Origin: JAJRWS01 sp039831705 | GTDB lineage: Bacteria > Planctomycetota > Planctomycetia > Pirellulales > Lacipirellulaceae | Reading direction: 5' to 3' | Length of the DNA: 42,484 nucleotides | NCBI GenBank assembly: GCA_039831705.1 | Contig: JBDOMT010000366.1 | Span: 1 to 42,484 of the forward strand | Part shown: piece by piece, positions 1-7,296 of the stretch | How the letters are laid out: each line of letters opens with the position of its first letter | Numbering within the stretch: position 1 is the first letter of the stretch | Notes under the pieces: generated by a model | What the model saw: the letters and a program-made list of their open reading frames with translations, nothing else | What the model was told of the DNA's origin: nothing | Database searches by the model: none | Translations under genes and position numbers: made by a program

Positions 1-2
1 TC

Positions 3-338
3 CAATGGCAACGTTTTTATGGTATGACCAGCGGCGGTTCCCAGAGCATGGGTGACTTGGATGGGGACGCGGATGTCGACCACTACGACAGTTGGATTCT
101 ACGACGTAATCTGGGAATGATAGCAACGACTGATATCCAGGCGAATGCTATCCAAGCAGCCACACTTCAGGTTCCCGAACCTACGGTCATCGGTTTGATC
201 ATCATTGGCTTTTGGGTTTTACTTGGGCTAGCCCGAATATTTCACCCGTTTCTGCTGCGGCGTCCCAAGTCCTTCCGTGGCTGCGTTATGTTTCGGCCCC
301 GGGCACCGCGGCGCAGCTGTGGTCGCCTCAAAGTGTAA
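3..338 (+). CDS. C-terminal part of a dockerin-like, PEP-CTERM surface protein (5' truncated by window edge)
   Basis: The reading frame is open from the first bases, so the start lies outside the window. Visible residues include WQRFYG followed by a calcium-loop-like DLDGDADVDHYD, resembling the dockerin-type repeats of planctomycete extracellular proteins. A VPEP motif then precedes a hydrophobic stretch (VIGLIIIGFWVLLGLA) and a basic tail, which is the layout of a PEP-CTERM sorting signal processed by an exosortase. From codon 228-230 onward the coding sequence lies inside a MITE-like repeat (229-447), so about 36 C-terminal residues (LARIFHPFLLRR and beyond) come from the repeat, and the stop at 336-338 is also repeat sequence. 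The tail is still Arg-rich, so sorting may survive, but that is inference. The N-terminal function is unknown. Confidence 0.7.
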   Translation, partial: QWQRFYGMTSGGSQSMGDLDGDADVDHYDSWILRRNLGMIATTDIQANAIQAATLQVPEPTVIGLIIIGFWVLLGLARIFHPFLLRRPKSFRGCVMFRPRAPRRSCGRLKV

Positions 339-447
339 AAAACACGCCTGCGGTCGCCAACCTCACATGCCTTGCCACAAAAGGACTTGACCATTTCCTC
401 GGTTGGCTACGGGGCCTCGCGACGAAACGGATGAAATATCCAGGCTA
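229..447 (+). mobile_element. MITE-like element, family A, copy 1 (219 bp)
   Basis: It begins TAGCCCGAATATTTCACCCG and ends with the near-reverse-complement CGGATGAAATATCCAGGCTA, giving terminal inverted repeats of about 24 bp. The interior matches copies at 1952-2150, 33983-34160 and 35465-35683. It includes AAGTCCTT/AAGGACTT inner arms, a GC-rich CACCGCGGCGCAGCTGTGG block and a small GTGTAAAAAACAC hairpin. It has no transposase ORF. It has inserted into, or replaced, the end of the PEP-CTERM gene. Confidence 0.8.
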
Positions 448-822
448 TGCCACAGAAAAATGCATTGATGAGGGGCTTTATTATCCAGGTTAAACTCAGT
501 AAGGTTCTTATGCCGAGAGTAAGAGTGTATACTGCCATGTATTCGTTGTTGGTTGTACTATCGGGGTAGAACCACTGGGCATTGTTCTAATTCGTAGGCT
601 GTATGATGACATTCGCAACTCACTGTTGTCGCTGTACGAGTCCGGCCTGATCGGACCCTACCCGAACTCTTCGGCCTCTCGCCGACCAGACAAGTTTCAG
701 TGCCCGTTTATGAAATATTCAGGATAGTCTTGAAATCGCCGGGATAGACGTTTTCTTCCGCGTTCTCGATGAACCTCAACCACGCATGAGTTACTCTCTG
801 CAGTCTGTCAGGAGTTGAATTG
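448..822. other. Intergenic region with a decayed repeat end; no gene seen
   Basis: No convincing ORF. The stretch 640-727 resembles the right part of the family-B element at 5020-5218: both contain CGAGTCCG, then ACTCTTCGGC and TCTCGC, and both end in GTTTAYGAAATATYCAGG. The remainder shows nothing recognisable. The ribosome binding site of the next gene lies at 809-814. Confidence 0.5.
640..727 (+). repeat. Degenerate family-B element, right-hand part
   Basis: The end sequence GTTTATGAAATATTCAGGAT (about 707-726) matches the terminal repeat of the 5020-5218 element with a few changes. Upstream blocks CGAGTCCG and ACTCTTCGGCCTCTCGC are also shared. The left terminus is not recognisable, so this is probably an old, decayed copy. 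Confidence 0.45.
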
Positions 823-1782
823 ATGGCAACCGATCTTAGACTGAAAGACCAGCTTCCCAAGCTTACTCAGCGCTTGGTCGATTCTTACGACCAGGTGGGC
901 ACGATCAATCACCTGGGGCATTGCCCGCTTCCCAGCTACAAGGAAATCATCAAGTCGACGGGAGAGTTGATAGAAATCTTGTATCCCGGTTATCGCCAAC
1001 GTGAAGGATTGCATCGGTCAAATATTCAATACTATGTGGGTGATTTGATTGATCAGTTGCACGACCGGTTGACCACTCAAGTCGGTCGGGCTTTGCGCCA
1101 CGACGATGGGGCAACACAAGACTGCGAGAATGTTCAAGACTACGAAGCCTTGGGACAAGCCAAAACGGTGCATTTTTTGGATCAGTTGCCCGAGTTGCGT
1201 GCCCGTCTGGCCACCGATGTCCAGGCGGCCTACGAGGGAGACCCTGCCTGTAAGAATCTGGACGAAGTGATTTTTTGCTATCCCGGATTGGAGGCAATTA
1301 CCGTTTACCGGCTAGCTCACTTGCTCTACGAACTCCAGATCCCGTTCATTCCACGAATGATGAGTGAGTGGGCCCATCATCGGACAGGTATCGATATCCA
1401 TCCCGGCGCAACTATCGCCGATCATTTTTTTATCGATCATGGAACGGGGGTCGTGGTTGGCGAAACGTGCAACATTGGCGAATACGTCAAGATCTATCAG
1501 GGAGTGACGTTGGGGGCATTGAGTTTTCCCACCGATGGTGAGGGCAATCTTGTACGTGGCCAAAAGCGTCATCCAACCATCGAAGACCGAGTGGTCCTTT
1601 ATGCCAATGCGACTGTCCTGGGTGGCCGTACGGTCATCGGTCACGACACCGTGATTGGCTCGAGTGTCTGGCTGACCCGTAGCGTCGCCCCGCATGCAAC
1701 GGTGCTATTGGAAAAACCGAAGCTGAACATCCACAGTGACGAACCGGACGAATTGAGGCCAGACACCAGCTTTCAAATATGA
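823..1782 (+). CDS. cysE: Serine O-acetyltransferase (EpsC/CysE type)
   Basis: Transfers acetyl from acetyl-CoA to L-serine, giving O-acetylserine for cysteine synthesis in the cytoplasm. The protein is 319 aa. The N-terminal ~150 residues are helical, typical of the longer EpsC-type enzymes. The C-terminal left-handed beta-helix of hexapeptide repeats is clear: GIDIHPGATIADHFFIDHG, then GVVVGETCNIGEYVKIYQG and VTLGA, including the catalytic-type DHG histidine. ATG 823 is chosen over the in-frame TTG at 820 because AGGAG at 810-814 sits 8 nt upstream of it. There is no cysK next door. The gene is flanked by two MITE-like copies in opposite orientation (229-447 and 1952-2150), so it probably has its own promoter. 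The family call is firm; the exact subfamily is inferred from length. Confidence 0.93.
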   Translation: MATDLRLKDQLPKLTQRLVDSYDQVGTINHLGHCPLPSYKEIIKSTGELIEILYPGYRQREGLHRSNIQYYVGDLIDQLHDRLTTQVGRALRHDDGATQDCENVQDYEALGQAKTVHFLDQLPELRARLATDVQAAYEGDPACKNLDEVIFCYPGLEAITVYRLAHLLYELQIPFIPRMMSEWAHHRTGIDIHPGATIADHFFIDHGTGVVVGETCNIGEYVKIYQGVTLGALSFPTDGEGNLVRGQKRHPTIEDRVVLYANATVLGGRTVIGHDTVIGSSVWLTRSVAPHATVLLEKPKLNIHSDEPDELRPDTSFQI

Positions 1783-1951
1783 GTATGGAGTGTTGAAAGT
1801 TGTGAGTCAGGAGGGCGGGGTCTGTATGAGTTGAGAGTTGAGAGAACAAAGTGAGAATCGCAACAAACAGCGTACCATGCATTGGCGACAGCCCCCCAGG
1901 CAAACAAATCTTTTCAGCAGACTGGGCAACATTGAAACGCAGTCCCTACAC

Positions 1952-2150
1952 TAGCCCGGATATTTCATCCGTTTCGTCGCGAGGTGGCTTAAGTCCTTTT
2001 GTGGCAAGGCATGTGAGGTTTGCGACCGCAGGCGTGTTTTATACACGTTGAGGCGACCACAGCTGCGCCGCGGTGCCCGAAGCCGAAACATAACGCAGCC
2101 ATGGAAGGACTTGGGACGCCGTAGCAGAAACGGGTGAAATATGCGGGCTA
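1952..2150 (-). mobile_element. MITE-like element, family A, copy 2 (199 bp, reverse orientation)
   Basis: It starts TAGCCCGGATATTTCATCCG and ends ACGGGTGAAATATGCGGGCTA (last base 2150). The interior is the reverse complement of copy 1, but about 20 bp near the GAGGTGGCTTAAGTCC end are missing: the segment CCATTTCCTCGGTTGGCTAC of copies 1 and 4 is replaced by a short GTGGCTT join. The rest of 1783-1951 holds only short TTGAGAG-type heptamers and no gene. Confidence 0.8.
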
Positions 2151-2193
2151 GATCACGATAGCTATCTGAAAAGTTTGGTTTGACGGAATAAAT

Positions 2194-2214
2194 GTACAAG
2201 CCGAAAACTTGTAC
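2194..2214. repeat. Perfect 7-bp hairpin next to a CTGACCCC motif (REP-like)
   Basis: GTACAAG (2194-2200) and CTTGTAC (2208-2214) are perfect inverted arms around a 7-nt loop, followed directly by CTGACCCCTT. Read on the minus strand this is AAGGGGTCAG next to a stem. That layout resembles REP sequences in many genomes, but only one copy is seen here. It lies 95 bp beyond the tatC stop and could also act as a weak terminator, although there is no clear T-run. Confidence 0.35.
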
Positions 2215-2309
2215 CTGACCCCTTCGCCGGGTAGCGCCTACATGCCCTGGTTGAGAGTGTTGTGTTGAGCGCCTTGTGTGTGCCGATGGTATGGATTCTT
2301 CGCCCCTAC

Positions 2310-3551
2310 TTACGATCCGCTCGTATCGACTCCGGTTGCATCCTCAGGGATTGGCGGTTTACTCTGCGGCATGAAGTGGCAAAGTGCGATGCCACCAAAG
2401 TAAAGTGCACATAGGGGTAGACCCATCACCAGCATGCTGCCCGGATCGGCTGGAGTCAGAAACATCGACAGTACTGCGATCACCAGGATCGCCACACGCC
2501 ATTTTTTTAGATAGAGGTCGACCGTGAAAACGCCAATCCTTTCCAGGAACAGCATGGCCAAGGGTAATTGAAAACTGACACCAAAACCTATTGGCAGCAT
2601 CAATACGAATCCGACCCATTCGCTAATCCGCGGATCGGGGTCGATTCCTTGGAGGGTATAAAACCAGAACAAGAAATTAAGCACATAATCAAATGCCACA
2701 AAAAAAGCGAGTGCTGCTCCGGCCAGAAATAGGCCCAGACTCAATGGCAGATAAATGTAGACGTGCTTTTTTTCACTATGGTACAAGCCGGCGGCGACAA
2801 ACTCCCAGATGAAGTAAAAGATGAATGGACTGGTAATCAACACGCCAGTCACCAGCGATGCTTTGATTAATACCATGAACCCTTCTTGGACACCCAAGCC
2901 AACCACACGTAACCGAGGGTCTTGTTCCAGCGTTTGATAGACATGCAGGGGGATCAAATCCGATCGGTTGACTTTGGCAGGCCCATGTTGCGTTACGCTA
3001 TCTTCTGGGGCTGGAGGCACCGTAGACGCTTCGGAGTTGGGTGATCCATGAGTGTCAGATTCCCCTTGCTTGTCAGATTCTCCTTGCTTGTCAGATTCTC
3101 CTTGCTTGTCAGATTCCCCTTGTTTGTCAAGTCTATGGTCGTTACCAGGAAGCACTCCGCCACCAGGAACCACAGGTGGAAGATCGAGTGCACGACGCCA
3201 TTCATCGGGATCAATATAGTAGGTAAGGGGAACCAAGTCCTGTTCGGCCATTTTTTTTGCCGCGGCCTTCAGGTCGTCTGGTGTGTGTTGACCCTCACGG
3301 CGCATTTCCTCAAGTCGGGCTAGCAGTGAAACTTCAGCATGGTCGCGGTAATATGTTTCCAGAGCTTCCCTCAATGGGATCTGGATAAAGTGGACTACGT
3401 GCTTTGCTACCAGCAGGCCCAGGAGAAATCCAATGATCGTGACCGCCAGACATTTGAATATGGCGCTCCGCAACTCTTCTAGATGTGAACCAAATGACAT
3501 TTTTGTCTTTTCGAGACGTGCTTGATCGTTTGGTTTGGATGATGCGGGCAT
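2310..3551 (-). CDS. tatC: Twin-arginine translocase subunit TatC with an enlarged first periplasmic loop
   Basis: Multi-spanning receptor of the Tat pathway that binds twin-arginine signal peptides and exports folded proteins. The hallmark FGSHLEELR lies just before TM1 (about residues 29-51). Later membrane segments are clear (VLITSPFIFYFIWEFVAAGL, then LGLFLAGAALAFFVAF and VLMLPIGFGVSFQLPLAML). The protein is about 413 aa, whereas many TatC proteins are near 250. The excess sits between TM1 and TM2 (about residues 60-225), a charged low-complexity insert carrying four DKQGES repeats. ATG 3551 is chosen because the upstream ORF extension looks non-coding; MSFGSHLEEL at 3500 is an alternative, and neither has a strong ribosome binding site. 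tatA/tatB are not adjacent. It is divergent from manA. Confidence 0.93.
   Translation of the reverse strand: MPASSKPNDQARLEKTKMSFGSHLEELRSAIFKCLAVTIIGFLLGLLVAKHVVHFIQIPLREALETYYRDHAEVSLLARLEEMRREGQHTPDDLKAAAKKMAEQDLVPLTYYIDPDEWRRALDLPPVVPGGGVLPGNDHRLDKQGESDKQGESDKQGESDKQGESDTHGSPNSEASTVPPAPEDSVTQHGPAKVNRSDLIPLHVYQTLEQDPRLRVVGLGVQEGFMVLIKASLVTGVLITSPFIFYFIWEFVAAGLYHSEKKHVYIYLPLSLGLFLAGAALAFFVAFDYVLNFLFWFYTLQGIDPDPRISEWVGFVLMLPIGFGVSFQLPLAMLFLERIGVFTVDLYLKKWRVAILVIAVLSMFLTPADPGSMLVMGLPLCALYFGGIALCHFMPQSKPPIPEDATGVDTSGS
3054..3125. repeat. 4 x 18-bp coding minisatellite inside tatC
   Basis: The unit GTCAGATTCYCCTTGCTT is repeated four times without interruption (3054-3071, 3072-3089, 3090-3107, 3108-3125). 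It encodes DKQGES repeats in the TatC periplasmic loop. Because 18 is a multiple of 3, copy-number change keeps the reading frame. Confidence 0.95.
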
Positions 3552-3740
3552 TGAGAGAGTTGAGAGTGTAGAGTTGAGAATTAAAGGGGTTAGCAGACAA
3601 TGGGGGAGGGTAGGGGAGTGCCAAATGGTAGCAAATATGCCCCGGGGGGCACAACGACTTGCAAACATTCTATCTTAGCATGCAGGCTTGCCGATATGGT
3701 GTTGTGGTCCTGGAAGTCTGGTTAAGCCGAAAAGAATCGT

Positions 3741-3779
3741 TTGACCAAGCAATAGAGTCAAGTTATTCTCAGGAGAATA
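3741..3779 (+). promoter_or_regulatory. Candidate sigma-70-like promoter with overlapping palindromic operator upstream of manA
   Basis: TTGACC (3741-3746) and TATTCT (3764-3769) are separated by 17 bp, giving 5/6 and 4/6 matches to the classical -35 and -10. The -10 overlaps a perfect inverted repeat, TATTCTC-AG-GAGAATA (3764-3779), a possible repressor site. It lies about 60 bp before the manA ATG in the divergent tatC-manA spacer. This is pattern matching only, and planctomycete promoters are poorly defined. Confidence 0.35.
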
Positions 3780-3839
3780 AATCTGAATCCGCTAGAGGAT
3801 CCTCATAGCAATTCTAACGGGTCCTTACAGGAACTTTCT

Positions 3840-4880
3840 ATGACTACATCTTTGAGCGATCCGCTCATCTTTCAACCCATCTTTCGGCGTTATTTGTGGG
3901 GAGGACGTCGATTGGCGACCATGCTTGGGAAGTCACTGGGAACGGGAAATGATTATGCTGAAAGCTGGGAAGTGGTGGACCATCACCAGGACCAGAGCGT
4001 GGTGATGGAGGGACCGCTGGCCGGAAAGACTCTACACGAGTTGGTCTGTCACCAGGCTCACGATTTATTTGGCAAACATGCTGAAAAAAGGCATGCTGAG
4101 AAAGGCCAACTGGCGAAGCACGAGGTGTTTCCTCTGCTAATGAAATTTCTTGATGCCAATCGGACCCTCTCGGTGCAGGTTCATCCTACCGACGAGCAAG
4201 CGGCTTTGCTCACTCCTCCCGATCTGGGGAAAACGGAGGCTTGGGTCGTGTTGGCGGCCGAACCGGGGAGTCAAATTTATGCAGGTTTGGAATGCGGAGT
4301 GACTCGTGAGCAATTTCGTCGAGCCATGGAGGAAGGGAATTGCGCAAGTTGTTTGCAGGCGATCCAACCAGATCCTGGGGATTGTTTCTACTTGCCGGCA
4401 GGTACGGTCCATGCGATTGGAGCAGGATTGGTCATCGCCGAAATTCAGCAGGCCAGCGACACGACATTTCGCCTGTTTGATTGGAATCGTGTGGGTGCCG
4501 ATGGGAAATCGCGACCTTTGCATATTGAACAGGGACTAGCGACTATTGACTTTACCCGCGGACCAGTAAAACCTCAGAGGCCCCGTTCAACAGAACAGAC
4601 GGGGCGACAGCGACTGGTAAAGTGCGATTATTTTGTGCTTGATCGGTGCTTGTTTGACGAGCCATTTTCGGTGGGAGGTGACAACCGCTTTCATCTGCTA
4701 GCGGTTCTGGAAGGAACCATCGACTTGGCCGGAATCGACAGGTCCTTGAACGCAGGCCACACCCTGTTGCTGTCCGCAGCCGCGGGCGCCCGGAAGCTTG
4801 TTCCATTGGCAGATCCGGCAAACGGGACCCTAGAGGGCAGGGGCAAGCAGGCAGTGGTGCTAGATATTTATCTGCCTTAG
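3840..4880 (+). CDS. manA: Mannose-6-phosphate isomerase, class I (type I phosphomannose isomerase)
   Basis: Zinc enzyme interconverting mannose-6-phosphate and fructose-6-phosphate, feeding GDP-mannose and polysaccharide synthesis. It has 346 aa. Cupin-fold metal-site motifs are visible: SVQVHP (about residues 115-120), GKTEAWVVL (about 135) and AGTVHAIG (about 187), with the RYLWGG N-terminus typical of bacterial class I enzymes. ACAGGAA precedes the ATG with normal spacing. A short local duplication gives KHAEKRHAEK near residue 82. The stop codon TAG (4878-4880) is the first triplet of a MITE-type terminal repeat (TAGCCCGCATATTTCGCC), so the repeat supplies the end of the gene. The family assignment is secure; in vivo sugar specificity is not tested by the sequence. 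Confidence 0.93.
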   Translation: MTTSLSDPLIFQPIFRRYLWGGRRLATMLGKSLGTGNDYAESWEVVDHHQDQSVVMEGPLAGKTLHELVCHQAHDLFGKHAEKRHAEKGQLAKHEVFPLLMKFLDANRTLSVQVHPTDEQAALLTPPDLGKTEAWVVLAAEPGSQIYAGLECGVTREQFRRAMEEGNCASCLQAIQPDPGDCFYLPAGTVHAIGAGLVIAEIQQASDTTFRLFDWNRVGADGKSRPLHIEQGLATIDFTRGPVKPQRPRSTEQTGRQRLVKCDYFVLDRCLFDEPFSVGGDNRFHLLAVLEGTIDLAGIDRSLNAGHTLLLSAAAGARKLVPLADPANGTLEGRGKQAVVLDIYLP

Positions 4881-4898
4881 CCCGCATATTTCGCCTGC
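4878..4898 (+). repeat. Solo terminal repeat of the MITE-like family overlapping the manA stop
   Basis: TAGCCCGCATATTTCGCCTG matches the family left terminus at about 17 of 20 positions. No matching right end is obvious before the next element at 5020, so this is a solo or decayed end. Nothing else is recognisable in 4899-5019. Confidence 0.55.
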
Positions 4899-5019
4899 TT
4901 TTTCCGCTGTTCCGCTCTCCGCTTGCCGTTTTCGCTACCTCTTTCCTAACCGTTATCTTCCTGCCGTTGAAATTGCTGGTCGTGTCGCTTTGGATACCTG
5001 GCCGATGCTGGCATTGGGT

Positions 5020-5218
5020 TAGCCCGCATATTTCATAAACATTCTGCTACGAGTCCGAATACCACTATGTCTGCTGCGTTAGCTGGGTTTACTAGACTAC
5101 GAGGTAATTTGGGTGTGCTCAAGTATAGACAATACGTTCCGCACCCAAATCACCGTTTGCCTTGCAGCCACAGCACTCTTCGGCTTCTCGCGGCGAAGTT
5201 TACGAAATATCCAGGCTA
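5020..5218 (+). mobile_element. MITE-like element, family B (199 bp, same ends, different interior)
   Basis: The left end TAGCCCGCATATTTCATAAA (5020) and right end TTTACGAAATATCCAGGCTA (to 5218) are near-perfect inverted repeats of about 21 bp. The outer TAGCCYG.ATATTTC matches family A, but the next bases (ATAAAC rather than CCCGTTTC) and the whole interior differ. No ORF looks functional. A decayed relative is at 640-727. Confidence 0.65.
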
Positions 5219-5330
5219 GGTCATCCGATATTTCCCTACTGGGTAAGGCTGACTACAATCCCCACGCCCCAAATTGTCGCCTGGCTAGGCACTGGATGGG
5301 TCCTTAGGCAGCAAGGAGTTGAAATTCGCC

Positions 5331-5588
5331 ATGACACGGATGTTGATGATCACCCTACTGTTGTTGACGATACCACTTGTTGGCTGTTCGTCCACAGTGC
5401 GCAAGCCAAAGTTATTTCATCCTGGGCCAGCAGGGTACCAGCAATACAATGCGACCCAGTTTGATCCTTATCCTCAAAACGACATGGCTCCGGCCATTGA
5501 TGGCGGTCGACCGATTACTTGGAGCCAGCCTCCTTCTGAAGTGGTACGAGCCCGCCAGCAGCAGCCTTGGGGCCCCGGGAGAAAGTAG
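5331..5588 (+). CDS. Small predicted lipoprotein
   Basis: 85 aa with an N-terminal signal (MTRMLMITLLLLTIPLVGC). The LVGC lipobox predicts signal peptidase II cleavage and lipid attachment at Cys19. The mature part is short, Pro/Gln-rich and without a known fold (HPGPAGYQQYN, FDPYPQNDMAPAIDG). ATG 5331 is preferred to the in-frame TTG at 5319 because AAGGAG (5313-5318) touches the TTG but is 12 nt before the ATG. It stands alone between repeat elements, downstream of manA. The gene resembles small secreted proteins recalled from other planctomycetes. No function can be assigned. Confidence 0.7.
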   Translation: MTRMLMITLLLLTIPLVGCSSTVRKPKLFHPGPAGYQQYNATQFDPYPQNDMAPAIDGGRPITWSQPPSEVVRARQQQPWGPGRK

Positions 5589-5690
5589 ACTCGGGAGATT
5601 GGGGGGTAGAAACAGTACTATTTGGCGAACCGCTGATTACTGATCACTACGATTTATGGAATAGCGATAGCCTGTTGCTACTTTGGCACT

Positions 5691-5801
5691 GAATATCGTA
5701 TATCGAACAAGGAACTCCGAGTTACGAAGTAAAGAAACTAGCTGCAAATTCCTTCCTTACACTTCTGTGTTCGACATTTCTTGCTCGATATTCGATATTT
5801 C
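5691..5801. repeat. Intergenic imperfect palindrome, ATATCGAAC family
   Basis: The left arm GAATATCGTATATCGAACAA (from 5691) pairs with the right arm TTGCTCGATATTCGATATTT (to 5800). The inner parts (ACGAAGTAAAG / CTTACACTTCTGTG) also partly pair. Sequences of this ATATCGAAC...AAGG kind are common intergenic repeats in several phyla (recalled, not searched). The rest of 5589-6087 holds no gene that I can support. Confidence 0.6.
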
Positions 5802-6087
5802 CATCTTATAAATTTTGGCCTCGCAACAGGTCGGGACTCGTCTAACGGCGTTTGGGTAATAGATAGATCCAGGTCTCTGGGCTTCTCATCTTTAACCTCT
5901 CACTCCTACCACCAGGCCCTCTTTCCAGTTAAGATAGATGTATTCCTGGTTTAGCAGAGAATCATTCTTGAACTGGCAGCCTCAGAGGGTCGCCTTGCAG
6001 CAGACATTTCTTACGAAGGGATTCGTGAGATGATGGACTCAATATTACAGATCGCCCCTTGGGTGTTCACACCTGGATCATCCCTTT

Positions 6088-7296
6088 ATGAAACGTTTCC
6101 ACTCAAGTACTGACAAACGGAGCGTTGGCAAACGGAGCGTTGGCAAGCAGGTCGTTGGTAAAAGGGGCGTTGGCAAGCAGGTCGTTGGTAAAAGGGGCGT
6201 TGGCAAGAAGGGCGCTGTTAAGAAGGACGCTGGCAAGAAGGGCGACGGCAAGCCAGGTAAGGATCGAACAGAGCGCTCTCGTCGTGGGTCTAGCGCAGGG
6301 ACTCCGAGCAAACGTCGCAGTATCATGGGAACGGTATCTTATGGCAAATCACCGCCTGCCCCATTGAAGGGCAAGTCTCGTGCAAACCAAGCAAAAAGCT
6401 CTCGACCTGGTGAACGGCTACAGAAAGTACTGGCCGCGTCAGGGATTGCCAGCCGTCGGGAATGTGAGCAATTGATGCTCGAGGGCCGAGTGGAAGTGGA
6501 TGGCCAGGTGGTGAAGGAATTGGGTACAAAAGTCGACCCGACACGCCAGGATATTCGAGTTGATGGCGAGTCGCTTGCGCGACCTAAACGAGTTTACTAC
6601 GCTGTGCATAAGCCAACGGGTGTCGTTTGTACGGCCCGTGATCCATCTGGTCGTCCGCGGGTGATTGACATGTTGCCTGTGAGTGAGGGGCGCGTATTTA
6701 ACGTGGGGCGCCTGGATATCCATAGTGAAGGATTGATCCTGGTGACCAACGATGGCGCGTTGGCTGACCAGCTTACCCATCCTCGATACGGCATCGAAAA
6801 AACATATGAGGTTCACGTTCAAGGGCATCCAGACCGAGAGGTGTTGGACAAGCTTCGCAAAGGAGTGTACTTGGCAGAAGGTTTTGCTCAGGTGGTGAGT
6901 GTGCGGATGAAGAAACGCCTCAAGAATACGGCGGCGCTTGAAATGGTGTTGGACGAAGGGCGTAATCGTGAAGTCCGTCGGTTGTTTGCGCGTGTGGGCC
7001 ACAAAGTGCAGCGACTGGTGCGAATTGCCATTGGGCCAATTCGATTAGGCGATATGCCACGTGGAGCGGTACGCAAACTTTCTCCTCAGGAAGTGGACAA
7101 GCTTCGTAACGCAGCGATTAAGGGAAGTGGAAGAGAGGAGCGAGGGGCGAAGAAAGAGGAGCGAGAAAAGAAAGGGCAAGGAGCGAAGAAAGTAGGGCGA
7201 GGAGCGAAAAAAGTAGGGCGAGGAGCGAAGAAAGTAGGGCGAGGAGCTAGAGTCGAGGGTCGAGTAAAGAAAGGGAGGGGAGCGAGAAGAAAGTAA
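6088..7296 (+). CDS. RluB/RsuA-family pseudouridine synthase with repeat-built basic tails at both ends
   Basis: Isomerises a specific uridine to pseudouridine in rRNA. An S4 RNA-binding domain covers about residues 108-165 (ERLQKVLAASGIASRRECE). The synthase domain covers about 170-345, with catalytic-Asp motif GRLDIHSEGLILVTNDG and the late motif EGRNREVRRLF, typical of the RsuA/RluB/E/F branch. The family usually has 240-300 aa; this has 402 because of a Lys/Gly-rich N-terminal tail (VGKRGVGK repeats) and a C-terminal tail (GAKKVGR x3). Both tails are encoded by tandem DNA repeats. The start at 6088 lacks a clear ribosome binding site; ATG 6325 would remove the N-terminal repeats. Target base (23S or 16S) is not certain, so no symbol is given. 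Confidence 0.88.
   Translation: MKRFHSSTDKRSVGKRSVGKQVVGKRGVGKQVVGKRGVGKKGAVKKDAGKKGDGKPGKDRTERSRRGSSAGTPSKRRSIMGTVSYGKSPPAPLKGKSRANQAKSSRPGERLQKVLAASGIASRRECEQLMLEGRVEVDGQVVKELGTKVDPTRQDIRVDGESLARPKRVYYAVHKPTGVVCTARDPSGRPRVIDMLPVSEGRVFNVGRLDIHSEGLILVTNDGALADQLTHPRYGIEKTYEVHVQGHPDREVLDKLRKGVYLAEGFAQVVSVRMKKRLKNTAALEMVLDEGRNREVRRLFARVGHKVQRLVRIAIGPIRLGDMPRGAVRKLSPQEVDKLRNAAIKGSGREERGAKKEEREKKGQGAKKVGRGAKKVGRGAKKVGRGARVEGRVKKGRGARRK
6115..6237. repeat. Coding minisatellite, N-terminal tail of the pseudouridine synthase
   Basis: Variants of a 15-bp unit (consensus about GGNNCGTTGGYAARM) occur in series, including an exact 30-bp doublet containing GGTCGTTGGTAAAAGGGGCG at 6149-6178 and 6179-6208. 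It encodes VGK/RS/GV repeats, all in frame. Confidence 0.8.
7180..7242. repeat. 3 x 21-bp coding minisatellite, C-terminal tail
   Basis: Three units of GGAGCGAAGAAAGTAGGGCG plus A (7180-7200, 7201-7221, 7222-7242), differing by a single A/G, encode GAKKVGR three times. Flanking DNA (7130-7295) is also purine-rich and made of degenerate units. Confidence 0.9.

Noticed and set aside
229..2150. Composite transposon carrying the serine acetyltransferase gene
   Set aside because: Only short MITE-like copies flank it, no transposase is present, and the gene is a normal chromosomal one; left as a weaker observation about inverted pairs.
5162..5464. 100-aa plus-strand ORF across the family-B element and the lipoprotein gene
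   Set aside because: It overlaps the lipoprotein gene in another frame; the lipoprotein has a signal peptide and lipobox.
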